Assembly: GCA_964555285.1 (NCBI GenBank)
Contig: CAZKRM010000018.1
Coordinates: 1 to 64,000, forward strand
DNA length: 64,000 nucleotides
Source of the DNA: JBBIQV01 sp964555285
GTDB lineage: Bacteria > Nitrospirota > Nitrospiria > Nitrospirales > Nitrospiraceae
Direction: 5' to 3'
Below are positions 30,510-40,198 of the stretch, piece by piece; position 1 is the first letter of the stretch, and every line of letters begins with the position of its first letter. The notes under the pieces are model-generated. The model was not told where the DNA came from and ran no database searches. It saw only the letters and a list, made by a program, of their open reading frames with translations. A program made the translations under genes and the position numbers.

Positions 30510-32228
30510 TTATCGATTGAAAATGGTTTCTCTCACTGTGACGTCACGGATATCTATGACTATCGGTGATCTTCGAGTCGCCCACGGCAACTCCATAATG
30601 GTCACGCTGTAAAAGTCGTCGGCATTAGTGGAAGTCCCCCCCAACGCCGCCAGCTTGATGACATGCGATCCCGCGGCGATTCCGCTGACAACGAGTGCAT
30701 TGGCTGAAAACGCTTTGTGGCTACTGGCTTCATTGGTGTATGCCTTGGCGGAACCTTTTGCGACGTTGTCGACGGATATTTGCATGCCAATGACTCCCAA
30801 CCCCCAGCCAGTTCCAAATGCAAAGATCAACAGTGTTCCCCCATTGGTAGTGAATGCTCCGTCAAGAGGAAGCCCCCCCTGCCGCGAATTGAAGACTTGT
30901 ATGACGTTCCACATGGCGCATCGAATGCTGCCCGTGACATCCAACGCTGCAGCTTGAACCGATCCCGCAACATCCAGCTTCTGAGTCGGACTCGTTGTCC
31001 CGATGCCGACATTGCCGCTCACGTATGTTGTATCGGCAACTAGGCTTAAGCGTGGGACCGCACCTGCATTTCTGCCAGTCAGTAAGAGTTCGGCAGCACT
31101 GTCATCCCCTGCGGTGCTGAAAGCCTCGAGATATATTTTGTTATCGTTTGGATTATTCGCCAATATGAGTTGGCCACCGCCATTCTCTTCCAATCCCAGC
31201 TTGATCGATTTTGACCTGACGCTCAGACCTGTTCCGGCTACTGTAATGGAAAGCGGCCCGGTCATGGTATCCCCCGCCTTCGCGACCGCCCCGGCGTGGG
31301 GGTTGAGCGCGCCAGTGTGCGCATCGACGTACTGCTTGGGCACTGCCTGAAGCGGGGCAGTTGGATCGCCTGGAAGCGTTAGCGGCCCAGTCATCGTGTC
31401 GCCGGCCTTTGCCACCAGGCCCGCGGCACGGTTATCCACGTATTGTTTATTGGCTGCATGAGCGGGTGAGGTCGGCGCCCTGGGTAGCGTGATTGAATCG
31501 GTCACACTCAGATCACCCGCCACCGATACCGGAGAACCGATCTGGAGCTTGCCCGACGTGTGCCCGGTTACGAGCTTTCCTCTCACGGTGGTAGTGTCGT
31601 TGTCATCGTCGCCAAGCTGGACGTTCCCTTTGGAAATCCTGCTGCTCACTTCCGTCGTGGTGCCCTGGACCTCAAGGTTGCCCTTGATGGTGAGGTTTCT
31701 CTCCACGGTCAGGTCCTGCTTAACTATCCCCTTGACCGTCAGATCTTTTTCGACGGTCAAACCTCCCATGGCGAGTGGTCCAGATCGTTGCGGCGAGAAG
31801 TTCGGATCAAGCGTCACCGGGTTCGCATTCGTCACCTTGGCTAAGACGATCGTGTCCGCATCGTCGGTCGTCACCAACTCCGCCCACTCGGTCCATCGCT
31901 TCTTGCCCTTGACGCCGGCTTCATCCACTTCCTTATCTTCCTTTTCGCGCCACTTAATGCCCACTACGACGGGGGCCGTTGAAATTGTGAGGTCTCTTTT
32001 GTCTCCCTCGCTCAAGACGATCTCGCGCCCCTGCTGGTCAATCGCCATCCCCGGGGCCACGGTCACTTTGCCCTGTCCTACCGTGACCTGCAGGCCATCC
32101 ATCACACCCTGCTGATGGAGCAGTTTGTTATGCCGCCGCCTCAACTCCATGTGGTAGGTTTGCTCGTCTCTGAAGTCCTCTTCTTTGAGGAATTCGCCGG
32201 TGAAATAGTTCACTCGTTGAATCGCCAT
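30510..32228 (-). CDS. eCIS tail fibre (Afp13-like) with phage-fibre repeats
   Basis: A 572-residue protein. The N-terminal module (MAIQRVNYFTGEFLKEEDF) should dock on the baseplate. It is followed by beta-helical repeats (TVEKDLTVKG, TVERNLTIKG) and three phage-fibre units of the type KAGDTMTGPL...KQYVD. A GNVGIGTTSPTQKLDV collar comes next, then a C-terminal globular domain without known fold (about 440-572) that would form the receptor-binding tip. The repeated KQYVD/GDTMTG units are typical of tail fibres. Target range would be set by the unknown C-terminal domain. Confidence 0.9.
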   Translation of the reverse strand: MAIQRVNYFTGEFLKEEDFRDEQTYHMELRRRHNKLLHQQGVMDGLQVTVGQGKVTVAPGMAIDQQGREIVLSEGDKRDLTISTAPVVVGIKWREKEDKEVDEAGVKGKKRWTEWAELVTTDDADTIVLAKVTNANPVTLDPNFSPQRSGPLAMGGLTVEKDLTVKGIVKQDLTVERNLTIKGNLEVQGTTTEVSSRISKGNVQLGDDDNDTTTVRGKLVTGHTSGKLQIGSPVSVAGDLSVTDSITLPRAPTSPAHAANKQYVDNRAAGLVAKAGDTMTGPLTLPGDPTAPLQAVPKQYVDAHTGALNPHAGAVAKAGDTMTGPLSITVAGTGLSVRSKSIKLGLEENGGGQLILANNPNDNKIYLEAFSTAGDDSAAELLLTGRNAGAVPRLSLVADTTYVSGNVGIGTTSPTQKLDVAGSVQAAALDVTGSIRCAMWNVIQVFNSRQGGLPLDGAFTTNGGTLLIFAFGTGWGLGVIGMQISVDNVAKGSAKAYTNEASSHKAFSANALVVSGIAAGSHVIKLAALGGTSTNADDFYSVTIMELPWATRRSPIVIDIRDVTVRETIFNR

Positions 32229-32255
32229 GTTTACGACCTCCGTCTCGATGCTTTC

Positions 32256-32912
32256 TTAGATGAGTGTGTCCTTCCCGATCCTTGCCCGATTCTCGATGCC
32301 GACTTGGAAGGTCGGCCCTCGAAACGTCAATGCATAATAGGTGTGGGCCGGTTTCTCCAGATCCAGCAGCGCTCGCACGGCCCGCGCCTTTTCGCTCAAC
32401 TTCTGTGCGTCCGGCTCGCTGAAGGCGATGCTGACGGTGAAAAAATGCGGCGGCAGACCGCCGATGACCGTATCCACGCCGACCCTCGACTTGCCGACCT
32501 CCAGCGGTTCTGCGCTGTCGGTGATCGTCACGCTTGCCTCGGCGTAGATTTTGACCAGCCGCTCCACCCCATGCTTGGTGCCCCGCAGCGGATAGATCGA
32601 CACGATCTCCTGGATGAGCTCTCTCCGCGCCTCTTCGCTCCACTCCCCTCTCAGCACAAGGCCGACCCAACCGGCCAGCCAGTCCAAGAATTCGGTCGGC
32701 GTCTTTTCTGGAACGAAATAATCGCCGAGCGTATCGATAACCTGTTCGAGCCCCTTCTCCGACCAACCTTCAATCGGCTCGGGAGCCCCGGACAGGAGCG
32801 CTTCGAATACTTTCAGGAATTGGCCGACAAAGGGCTTCTTCGGATCCTGATAAATCCTCGGCAAATAGTCTTGATAAGCTTTGACGCTCGTTTCCTGTTC
32901 GGTCATGGTCAT
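32256..32912 (-). CDS. Phage tail protein I-like baseplate component
   Basis: A 218-residue protein with the signature of tail protein I/TIGR02242 members: YLPRIYQ near the start, FLDWLAGWVGL, and REL(I)QEIVSIYPLRGTKHGVERL. It is expected to link the baseplate wedge to the tail fibre, which is encoded next. It lies three bases after the second J-type protein. The start may be the internal ATG at 32906. Confidence 0.9.
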   Translation of the reverse strand: MTMTEQETSVKAYQDYLPRIYQDPKKPFVGQFLKVFEALLSGAPEPIEGWSEKGLEQVIDTLGDYFVPEKTPTEFLDWLAGWVGLVLRGEWSEEARRELIQEIVSIYPLRGTKHGVERLVKIYAEASVTITDSAEPLEVGKSRVGVDTVIGGLPPHFFTVSIAFSEPDAQKLSEKARAVRALLDLEKPAHTYYALTFRGPTFQVGIENRARIGKDTLI

Positions 32913-32915
32913 GGA

Positions 32916-33896
32916 TCAGGCTCCACGTAGCGTGATTTGTAAGGTCTGGAGACTTGGAATCTGGTCTTTTTCCAGTGGCACCGATCCAGCGGCTGCATCG
33001 GCGTTCAGCGCCAGTTTGATCAGATAATTGACTCCCTCGGTTTTTTCGATCACCTGGCACAGCTCGGATCGGTGTACGTCCCGACCAAACGGCCAGCCGG
33101 TCTTCTCCGGCCCTCCTGTATAAGGGTCCAGAAACCTTCGGAGGTTCCGTTCAAGCTCATCCCGAACGTTCTGCACCTTGGCGCCGGAGACCGGCTCGAA
33201 TACCACTTCGACGTTCAGGGGAACCAATCGAGGATGCTGAACCCTCACCACCGTCGTGAGCAACCGGAACGGCTCCAGGTTGGCTCTCACACGGGTGGCA
33301 AGATCGATGACTGATTGATCGGCCAGCTTGGCCGCCAGCACGTCGTAGAGCAGGGTGGCAGGATCGTCGGCCAGTCCCAGGTAGGTCAGTGAAGGCAGAA
33401 TGACAACGCTGATACGCCCATTTCCTTCTGACACCGCTGTTGCGCGAGCGACCTGCTTATGAGGACACTCGGCCAACACCTCAAAGTCTTCTAGCTTCGG
33501 GTACCCATCGGCTTTCCCCATCGCCTTGGCCACCAAAGACGGCGACGGCTCGACGCCCAATGTGACGGCCAGGTGCTCGAAATCCGCCAGAGTGACGGCG
33601 CGCGTGCGCGCACTCAAGGCCCGGAGCGCGCGATGGATCGCGACATTCGAGGTTTCGCCCGATTTTCTTTCAACGCCGATGAGATTGAGGAACAGGTCAT
33701 AGCGCTCCTCGGGAATGTGGTTCATCCGATAGAGCACTTGCTCGGTCAACCAGGCGAGCAACTCCAGCAATGTGATGCCGGGATCGGCCGGATTGTAATT
33801 GGTCCACCGCGGCGCGTACCGAGGAATCAGCGCGCGCCCTTCCGCCACCAGGTCGGCAAAGGTGCGATCGTCCAGATTGGGAAGCGGTAACGACAT
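32916..33896 (-). CDS. Baseplate wedge protein, J-type (shorter)
   Basis: A 326-residue putative baseplate assembly protein. It has the N-terminal RWTNYNPADPGITLLELLAWLTEQVLYRMN stretch (shown here in part as NPADPGITLLELLAW) and the C-terminal FLDPYTGGPEKTGWPFGRDV motif that defines the Afp11/Afp12 J-type group. It is much shorter than its neighbour but shares the same end module. Together they would build the wedges around the spike. Spacing to neighbours is 3 and 18 bases. Confidence 0.92.
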   Translation of the reverse strand: MSLPLPNLDDRTFADLVAEGRALIPRYAPRWTNYNPADPGITLLELLAWLTEQVLYRMNHIPEERYDLFLNLIGVERKSGETSNVAIHRALRALSARTRAVTLADFEHLAVTLGVEPSPSLVAKAMGKADGYPKLEDFEVLAECPHKQVARATAVSEGNGRISVVILPSLTYLGLADDPATLLYDVLAAKLADQSVIDLATRVRANLEPFRLLTTVVRVQHPRLVPLNVEVVFEPVSGAKVQNVRDELERNLRRFLDPYTGGPEKTGWPFGRDVHRSELCQVIEKTEGVNYLIKLALNADAAAGSVPLEKDQIPSLQTLQITLRGA

Positions 33897-33914
33897 GTTT
33901 TCGAGTGCCTCCGC

Positions 33915-36900
33915 TTACGCCGGCACCATTGTGATATGATGCCTCCCCGAAGCAACCAGTTCTCCGGCATCGTCCTTGACCTGTAGTGGCGCTGTCAGCA
34001 GCAAGGCATTGGTGACCCACACAAGTTTTGCCTCCGCTGCCGGAATCTCTACCCCCTGGTCGATCTTCAGGGATGTACCGGAGATGACTTCGAGTATCAG
34101 GCAACGCTCCGTGTCATTCAGCCAGAGTTGGTCGCCCGCGACTAACTCCGTGAAGTGTGTCCCCACGCCGGTCAGAATGTTCGTGGATACTCCCCCAGTA
34201 TGGAATGAGCCCGCCAGACGGACACGCCCGACCAGTCGAGCTGTTTTGACGTAGTCCACGCCTTCCGTTTCTTCCATGACCGCCAATAGCTCAGAGAGAT
34301 AGACATCGCGCCCAAAAGCCCATCCCGTTTCGTCTGGTCCACCTTTCAGCGGATGCAGAAATTTCGACAGTTGTTGAAGAATTCGTTGACGAACCTGATC
34401 GGCCTCCTCGAACCGGAGCGGAACCACTGAGGCCGTCACGCAGGCTTCGACGTAGGTGGGCCCGATAACCGACAAATTCACGCCATCCGGATGCCGATCA
34501 TTGATGTACTCCGCCACATGGCGCCGGAGACCTGGACTGGGATAGGGCTTCGGGACATCTTCGTCTGGAATAATCAGCAGTTTGATTTTTCCGGCGTCCG
34601 CATCAGTTTTGGCCGGCACGCAGCGCGCTCGGGCCACCGAGACCAACGATTCCCGTGCCAGCCACTCGTAGTCCTCGCTCGTCACGGCACGGTCCCGGTG
34701 CTTGAGCCGAAGCGGGCCTCGCACCATCACCTCTTCGGTTCGTTCCTGATCCGTGCCACCGGCTGCAGGCGCAGGGTTCGTCACCCCGGCAATCAAAGGA
34801 ATCGCGCGCTTTAGAACGGTGATGCTTCCGGCCGCCACGTTGCCGGCCCGCCCACCGCCGATCCGGTATCGACGCATGCGGATATTGTCCCGGCCGGCCG
34901 GCGGAATCTTGCCTTGCACCCCGTTGCCGAATCGAAGCTTCCCGCTCTGTCGATCCAACACGTAGTGCCGGCTCGCAGGCCCCGACAGGTGGAAATGCTC
35001 GACCGGTTGCCAGCGCACCCACACTTCCGACGCTCCGCTCATTGTCCCACTGTCAGCGCTGACGGGATCGAATCCTCCTTCTCGCTTCAGCGCCTCCAGT
35101 TCCTCTTGGCTGGGGCATTCCGGTTCGCGGACTTCCAACTCCTCACCCTCCAGAATCGGTGCGCGAGAAAGGGTAAACGCCTGCTCTGGCTTCCCCGTAC
35201 TGCTTCCCAACGTTTCCCCTGTGATGGTCGTGCCCTGCCTGGCCCACACAGCGTTGAGGATGATGCCGGCCAGCTTGAACTTGTCTCGATCATTTTTTCC
35301 TTGTTCGAGCTTCGCCCGGAGCCAATAGCGGGCAGGTCCGCCGAATTCTTCCTTTAATGCAAAATCCGTTGGGCCCAGAAACTCCAGCATGCCTGGCTGG
35401 GTCAGATTGCGCGTCTCGTCCCGGACGCCGAGCGAAACATAATCCGTTCCGTTCCAGTACTCCCAGGCCACCACTGGGTCTTTCGGCGGATCTTCCTGCT
35501 CGCCCACCGGCAAGTACAGACTGACCATGCGGTTGGCGAAGGGACGGTCGAAGCCGATATAAACCACCGTCGCGTGCTCCGGTTGCGGCGGCACAAACAT
35601 GGGAAATGAGTCCGTAGGCTTGTAGCGGGCATAGGAAAAATTGTTGCGAGTTGCTACTGCATCGAGTGGTTGAAATTCAAGATACCTATAGTTGAGCGTT
35701 ATGCTTTGAATGGACGGCGCATTCCAGTTCGCTTCAGCATAGGTCCAATCCGCCAACGTATTCCCACCCCCCGTTTTCGTGAGCTTCGCTTCCCCTCCAT
35801 AGTTTCCACTCGCGAGTCGCACTCGGATGGCATAAAGCCGCCGATCGCCCATGAGCGCCTTGTCAAGATTATCGGGAATCGTGAAACAGACATCTCTGTT
35901 ATCCGGCATGTTCGGGTCAGCCCTAAAATTGATCGTCTTGTCATCCACCGAATCTATTCTTGTCCACGTCTTCTGCTGCTCGTTCCAATACTCCCACGCG
36001 AGGCTGGGGTTGTTGCCGGCCCCTTTCGTGAAGCCGAACGTCATCGTCACCTGTGCACCCCTTCGACTGAAGACTTCATCGCTGCCGATGTAGAAGGCGT
36101 CGTTGACTTTAGGCTTCTCCCCGAAGGGCCAGAACCCTCCCTTGGTCAAATCGACCGGCGCGTTCCCCGCCAGAATCACATCAGGCGCAATGCTGCCGGC
36201 ACGTTCAGTCTTCAGACCTGTGATCGTGACCGTCGGCATCTGCTGTCCAACAGCCAGCGGTTCTTTCGTCTTGGCCGTGAGCCAGTGAACATTTTGGCTA
36301 TTGATGGTCTGTTCCTGAATCGCGTCAATATTGGACAGCTTGATTTCAACCGTGTGCGTTGGAGGCAGGGGCGTCGGAGTTGGCAGCAGCTCTGTCTGTC
36401 CCACAGACCATTGCAACGAGTTCAGGAGCCGGAAATGGTCTTCCGCGAGATTGGTCAATTCGAGTTGCACCGTCACGATAGTCGGCTTGTTAATCCGCAA
36501 TAGCGTGTCGTTCGCCAGCGAGACACTGTGGTCGATGAGGGTCTCCCCGGAAAAGACGGGGAAGGTATCGCCGGCCTGGTAGATGTCATACTTATCGTTG
36601 CCCGGGTCATGGACGACGATGCTCTCGATCTTGGCCGGCGTGACGACCAGGTCTTTCTCCGTTTCAAACGTATGCGGCACGGTCCCGGCGGTCGCAAGGG
36701 GCGTTCCGGCCGGCACTCGTCCTTCTGTTTTGGCCCCTGCAGCCAAGAGAAACTGCACCGGCGCGCGGGCCGCCTTGGGTGGGAGCAGGCTGGTCCCGAT
36801 CATGTCGAGGAAGGCGAGGAAGTTTCTCTCCGGCACTCGGTTGAGCCGTTCGATCGCGATCTCCATGTAGCGGGCGAAGATCTCGACAAGCGCCACGACC

Positions 36901-37028
36901 GGACCGTCATTCGGCCGGCGCTCTAGCTGGTTTCCCCGCCACGACGGCACATGTGCCTTTAGCAGCGCTTGCGCCTGCTCGACGATTTTCTGGCGCGTCC
37001 GTCGATCTATCTTTTGCGCCGCGATCAT
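33915..37028 (-). CDS. Baseplate wedge protein, J-type (large)
   Basis: A 1037-residue putative baseplate assembly protein (Afp11/12-like). The conserved J-type core (VTSEDYEWLARESLVSVARA) and the FLHPLKGGPDETGWAFGRDVYLSEL motif lie in the C-terminal third. The large N-terminal part contains repeated beta-sandwich insertions (WEYWNEQQKTW, WEYWNGTDYV) not seen in the smaller paralogue, and a final 100-residue beta domain. Its ATG overlaps the gp25 stop by four bases (coupled translation). Confidence 0.92.
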   Translation of the reverse strand: MIAAQKIDRRTRQKIVEQAQALLKAHVPSWRGNQLERRPNDGPVVALVEIFARYMEIAIERLNRVPERNFLAFLDMIGTSLLPPKAARAPVQFLLAAGAKTEGRVPAGTPLATAGTVPHTFETEKDLVVTPAKIESIVVHDPGNDKYDIYQAGDTFPVFSGETLIDHSVSLANDTLLRINKPTIVTVQLELTNLAEDHFRLLNSLQWSVGQTELLPTPTPLPPTHTVEIKLSNIDAIQEQTINSQNVHWLTAKTKEPLAVGQQMPTVTITGLKTERAGSIAPDVILAGNAPVDLTKGGFWPFGEKPKVNDAFYIGSDEVFSRRGAQVTMTFGFTKGAGNNPSLAWEYWNEQQKTWTRIDSVDDKTINFRADPNMPDNRDVCFTIPDNLDKALMGDRRLYAIRVRLASGNYGGEAKLTKTGGGNTLADWTYAEANWNAPSIQSITLNYRYLEFQPLDAVATRNNFSYARYKPTDSFPMFVPPQPEHATVVYIGFDRPFANRMVSLYLPVGEQEDPPKDPVVAWEYWNGTDYVSLGVRDETRNLTQPGMLEFLGPTDFALKEEFGGPARYWLRAKLEQGKNDRDKFKLAGIILNAVWARQGTTITGETLGSSTGKPEQAFTLSRAPILEGEELEVREPECPSQEELEALKREGGFDPVSADSGTMSGASEVWVRWQPVEHFHLSGPASRHYVLDRQSGKLRFGNGVQGKIPPAGRDNIRMRRYRIGGGRAGNVAAGSITVLKRAIPLIAGVTNPAPAAGGTDQERTEEVMVRGPLRLKHRDRAVTSEDYEWLARESLVSVARARCVPAKTDADAGKIKLLIIPDEDVPKPYPSPGLRRHVAEYINDRHPDGVNLSVIGPTYVEACVTASVVPLRFEEADQVRQRILQQLSKFLHPLKGGPDETGWAFGRDVYLSELLAVMEETEGVDYVKTARLVGRVRLAGSFHTGGVSTNILTGVGTHFTELVAGDQLWLNDTERCLILEVISGTSLKIDQGVEIPAAEAKLVWVTNALLLTAPLQVKDDAGELVASGRHHITMVPA

Positions 37029-37426
37029 TCGCCCACACCCTCCGTGAGATAGAAGGGATAGACCAGGTTGAAGATCGTGTTGGTGGCAATCACCTTGTAT
37101 TCGATTTCAATCACCAGGCGATTGTCGCCCGTTCGGTCGGGCGTCGCCTGGACGCGGAGCAGTTCGATCCGGGGCTCCCATCGGATCAAGGCTTTTTCCA
37201 CATAATAGGCCGCCTGGCCGGCGGTCGTGAGATTGTTTTCCGCGAACACGAGGCTATGGATGCCGCAGCCGAAATCCAGCCGCATCTGACGCTCGCCTGG
37301 CGCGGTGCCGACGATCACTTTGATCGACTCTCTGACGCTGTCTTCATATTCCGAGAGCGGCAACTCGCCATCCTCGTTCAGCTCGACGGGAAACCGCCAT
37401 CCGACTCCGAGAAATTCCTGTGCCAT
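37025..37426 (-). CDS. gp25/GPW-like baseplate protein (Afp9-like)
   Basis: A 133-residue member of the gp25/lysozyme-like baseplate family with RQMRLDFGCGIHSLVF and the C-terminal beta strand. It connects hub, wedge and sheath in contractile tails. The catalytic activity of the T4 name-giver is not expected. It is placed between the PAAR tip and the large wedge protein, the usual order. Confidence 0.95.
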   Translation of the reverse strand: MAQEFLGVGWRFPVELNEDGELPLSEYEDSVRESIKVIVGTAPGERQMRLDFGCGIHSLVFAENNLTTAGQAAYYVEKALIRWEPRIELLRVQATPDRTGDNRLVIEIEYKVIATNTIFNLVYPFYLTEGVGE

Positions 37427-37438
37427 TCTGGCTCCTGT

Positions 37439-37828
37439 TCAGCCGACGAGCACCATGCCGACGGCTACCACCGTCCCGACCGGCTGATCGGCGGGGTCGT
37501 TGCACGTCATGGCTGTATCACCATTCCGCGCCGCCGCCTTGCCGTTGATCTTCACCGTCTGGCTGCCCATTTTGATCGTCCCTTTGTTCGCCGGCGGCTT
37601 TTGAAACGGGCCGCCCTGGGGAATATGGGACGGCGTGTTGCTCGCGGTGGAATCCACGGTCGCCGCCGCCTTCCCCATGATCTTGACGTCTGCGCTCAAC
37701 CCTCCGTCGATCACTCCCGTAAATGGATGAGGAAGCGGTGTCGGAACAGGTCCGGGGGATGGAATCATGACGATGTGGGTATCGATCGCCACGATCTGGT
37801 CGCCCTGTTTCGCCGCCGGCTGCCCCAT
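37439..37828 (-). CDS. PAAR-like spike tip (Afp10-like)
   Basis: A 129-residue PAAR/DUF4150-type protein (MGQPAAKQGDQIV, GKAAATVDSTASNTPSHIP, INGKAAARNGDTAMTCNDP). The His and Cys residues of the last motif would bind the metal ion at the needle tip. It caps the spike encoded directly upstream and has no C-terminal toxin extension. Confidence 0.92.
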   Translation of the reverse strand: MGQPAAKQGDQIVAIDTHIVMIPSPGPVPTPLPHPFTGVIDGGLSADVKIMGKAAATVDSTASNTPSHIPQGGPFQKPPANKGTIKMGSQTVKINGKAAARNGDTAMTCNDPADQPVGTVVAVGMVLVG

Positions 37829-37841
37829 GCCGTCCTCTCGT

Positions 37842-38459
37842 TTAATTCAGATTGATCGTTGCACCTTTGATGGTCATGTCGCCGGACGCCTCCAGCTTGG
37901 TGCTGCCGGATGCCTTCACCTGAACGTCTGTGGCATCGAGCTGGATCTTGCCGTTCGGCGCTTTCAACACAATGTCTTTGTCGCTGCTGATGGTGACCGT
38001 CTTGTGTTCCGTATCCACGACGACCATGTTGTTGCCGCTCTTATCCACAATCTCGATCTTTTCTTTGCCCAAGGTGTCGTCCAATCGGATCAGGTGCCCG
38101 CTTCTGGATTTGAGCACCTTCTTATCCCGCCCGTCGCCGTCCGTCGGCGGCTTGTCCACGCCGTTCCAGAGCATGCCGATGACGTAGGGGCGGCTCATCT
38201 CTCCATGTTCGAACGCGACGAGCACCTCGTCGTCGACTTCCGGCAACACCAGCCAACCTCGGTCCTTGCCGGCCATCGGTAGCGCCAGCCTGGCCCAGGC
38301 GCTTTCCTCCTGGTCGGCCAACCAGGGATATTTCACCTTGACCCTCCCTTGTTTGTCGGGATCGTCGTTATTCGTCACAATCCCGACGACGACGCCTCCG
38401 ACTCGCGCCGCCTCGCCCGCCACTGGCGGCCCGCCGGCCATGAGGCGATAGAGATTCAT
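37842..38459 (-). CDS. Spike protein, gp5/VgrG OB-fold and needle
   Basis: A 205-residue protein with an OB-fold (VGIVTNNDDPDKQGRVKVKY, LPEVDDEVLVAFEHGEMSRP) followed by the beta-helical needle made of short repeats (VTISSDKDIVLKAPNGKIQL, KASGSTKLEASGDMTIKG). The ATG at 38459 overlaps the stop of the gp27-like gene (ATGA), so the longer in-frame ORF to 38615 is rejected. The gp27 and gp5 halves of a VgrG are thus encoded by two coupled genes. Confidence 0.94.
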   Translation of the reverse strand: MNLYRLMAGGPPVAGEAARVGGVVVGIVTNNDDPDKQGRVKVKYPWLADQEESAWARLALPMAGKDRGWLVLPEVDDEVLVAFEHGEMSRPYVIGMLWNGVDKPPTDGDGRDKKVLKSRSGHLIRLDDTLGKEKIEIVDKSGNNMVVVDTEHKTVTISSDKDIVLKAPNGKIQLDATDVQVKASGSTKLEASGDMTIKGATINLN

Positions 38460-39529
38460 ACGGCGCTCCGGTTGGCTGAGAAGGTCGTGATATAGCCTCT
38501 CCTCACCAGGAGGGAATGGGTCACACTCGTCACGTAGTACGAGCCGCTGAATCGCTTGCCCAGTCCCTTGAGTTCCAGCACCGTGCCGGGCCGGATCTCG
38601 GGCGCACCCATGCAACTGCCCTCCCCCGTAATGTAGTCGAAGGCCAGATCGTTCAGCAGACCGCCCGCCAAGGCTTCCGCTTCTTCCGGCGTCTGTGCCG
38701 ATTCCCGGACGATGACCTGGGACGCCTTTTCCCCGACGGTGCGTTCGATCAGGGCCACACCCGTTGTCTGGCCGCCCATCGTGCTCCGGATCGCGCTGGA
38801 GCCGGCCGACGCTTTGATGCTCTTACGGTCCTTCGCCTGCCAGAACTGCACGACCACCTCGCTGACCTGCGTCAATAGCGAGAGCCGTGGGAAGAAACTG
38901 AGGAGCGATTCTCCATAGGTCAGCGTCATGATCTTGCTTCCGGTTTCGCGCGGTTTGCGGAAGATCAGCCGCTTGCCTTCCACCTTCACTTCGTAGCCGG
39001 TATGCCGCGCGCGTTGGAGCAGGAATTCAAAATCGGTCTGGTTGTTCTGAAACAGATACTCGTGCGTCACGGGGGTGTCTTCCACATCGGGCGTCAGGCT
39101 CCAATCGCCGGCAATTTGCGACGCGATATCGCTGTCCTTCATCTTGTTAAACGCCCGTGTCTTGTGCGCGAAGCCCAGGCGGAACATCCGGTCGAGCCCT
39201 CTCACAGCCAGCAGGACCGGGCCCCGGCCAGGAAATTCCGGCTCCAGGCCGGTGACTTCGCCGATGAACAGTTCGGGCAAGGGCCCATGAAACCCCGCCT
39301 TGATCTTGATCTCGCTGCCTTCGCGGAAGATGTCGGCATCGGCCCACTTGATGTCGCCTGTGTGGGGATCTCCCGCGTTGAACGACAGCGTGAACGAGCC
39401 GAGACCGTTGAGATCCTGCGTGACCTCCATCTGGTAAAGGTCCATCTCGGCTTCCGGCGGGATCCGGCTCCCGTTGCTGTAAATTTCGAACGCGGGGGCC
39501 ACCCGCTCGCGATCTTGTTGCTCCGCCAT
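38456..39529 (-). CDS. Hub protein, gp27/late control D-like
   Basis: A 357-residue hub subunit with the gp27-type fold of phage late control gene D proteins: FTLSFNAGDPHTG, IFREGSEIKIKAGF, the conserved LRGLDRM-like AVRGLDRMFRLG, and the FEFLLQRARHTGYEV stretch. It forms the trimeric hub between tube and spike. It is coupled to the spike gene by a four-base overlap and lies 15 bases after the LysM gene. Confidence 0.92.
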   Translation of the reverse strand: MAEQQDRERVAPAFEIYSNGSRIPPEAEMDLYQMEVTQDLNGLGSFTLSFNAGDPHTGDIKWADADIFREGSEIKIKAGFHGPLPELFIGEVTGLEPEFPGRGPVLLAVRGLDRMFRLGFAHKTRAFNKMKDSDIASQIAGDWSLTPDVEDTPVTHEYLFQNNQTDFEFLLQRARHTGYEVKVEGKRLIFRKPRETGSKIMTLTYGESLLSFFPRLSLLTQVSEVVVQFWQAKDRKSIKASAGSSAIRSTMGGQTTGVALIERTVGEKASQVIVRESAQTPEEAEALAGGLLNDLAFDYITGEGSCMGAPEIRPGTVLELKGLGKRFSGSYYVTSVTHSLLVRRGYITTFSANRSAV

Positions 39530-39544
39530 GCGTACGTTCTCCGA

Positions 39545-40198
39545 CTAGATTAACGGCGGAATCTTCAATGCGTCCCCGGCCTTGAGCGCTCTGGGATTGC
39601 CCATCCGGTTCTCGTTGGCGATGATTCGCCACAGCGACGGATCCCCGTATTCTTTCGCGGCGATGAGCGACAGCGTGTCACCCTCCTTGACGCGGTGGAC
39701 CTTGCTCGGATCGCCCGGCGGGTTCCCCCGCGCTTCTTCCTGCGGCGTAGTGAATTGCTTGAAGGTGGCGTTGACGACCGCGCGGACCGGCTGGCCCTCC
39801 ATCGTAAACATCGTGTAATTCTGGGCGAGCTTCTCCAGCACGCCCTGGAAGGTGAACGGCCCCCAACTCAACAGCAGCACGGGCGGGCGTTTCTTTCCGC
39901 CGGACGTGGACACCGTGGGCTGCATCAGCGCCAGCAGCTTGTTGACATACTTCGAGCGGACATCGCTGCGATCGGCATCGGCATAGGTGTCGAAGAAGAA
40001 CTCGAGTGTGATGGATTTCCGCCCCGTGCCGCCGAACTGTAGTTCAGCGCCTTTGCCCTGCTCCACCCAGTCGGCAGACCGTTCGATGGAGTACCGTTCA
40101 GGGTTGTACTGCACGGCCAACTTTTCAGGCGGGTTGGTATCGAGATTTTCGATACGGAGCTTGTTGGCTTTGGGTGCGCTGCTATTCGCCGGGCTCAT
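39545..40198 (-). CDS. LysM-containing tube-hub adaptor (Afp7-like)
   Basis: A 217-residue protein. The N-terminal domain is the contractile-tail gp53/Afp7-type module (LAVQYNPERYSIERSADW), and the C-terminal 50 residues form a LysM domain (HRVKEGDTLSLIAAKEYGDPSLWRII). It fits the tube to the hub in related particles. Its start overlaps the DUF4157 gene stop by four bases. Confidence 0.92.
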   Translation of the reverse strand: MSPANSSAPKANKLRIENLDTNPPEKLAVQYNPERYSIERSADWVEQGKGAELQFGGTGRKSITLEFFFDTYADADRSDVRSKYVNKLLALMQPTVSTSGGKKRPPVLLLSWGPFTFQGVLEKLAQNYTMFTMEGQPVRAVVNATFKQFTTPQEEARGNPPGDPSKVHRVKEGDTLSLIAAKEYGDPSLWRIIANENRMGNPRALKAGDALKIPPLI

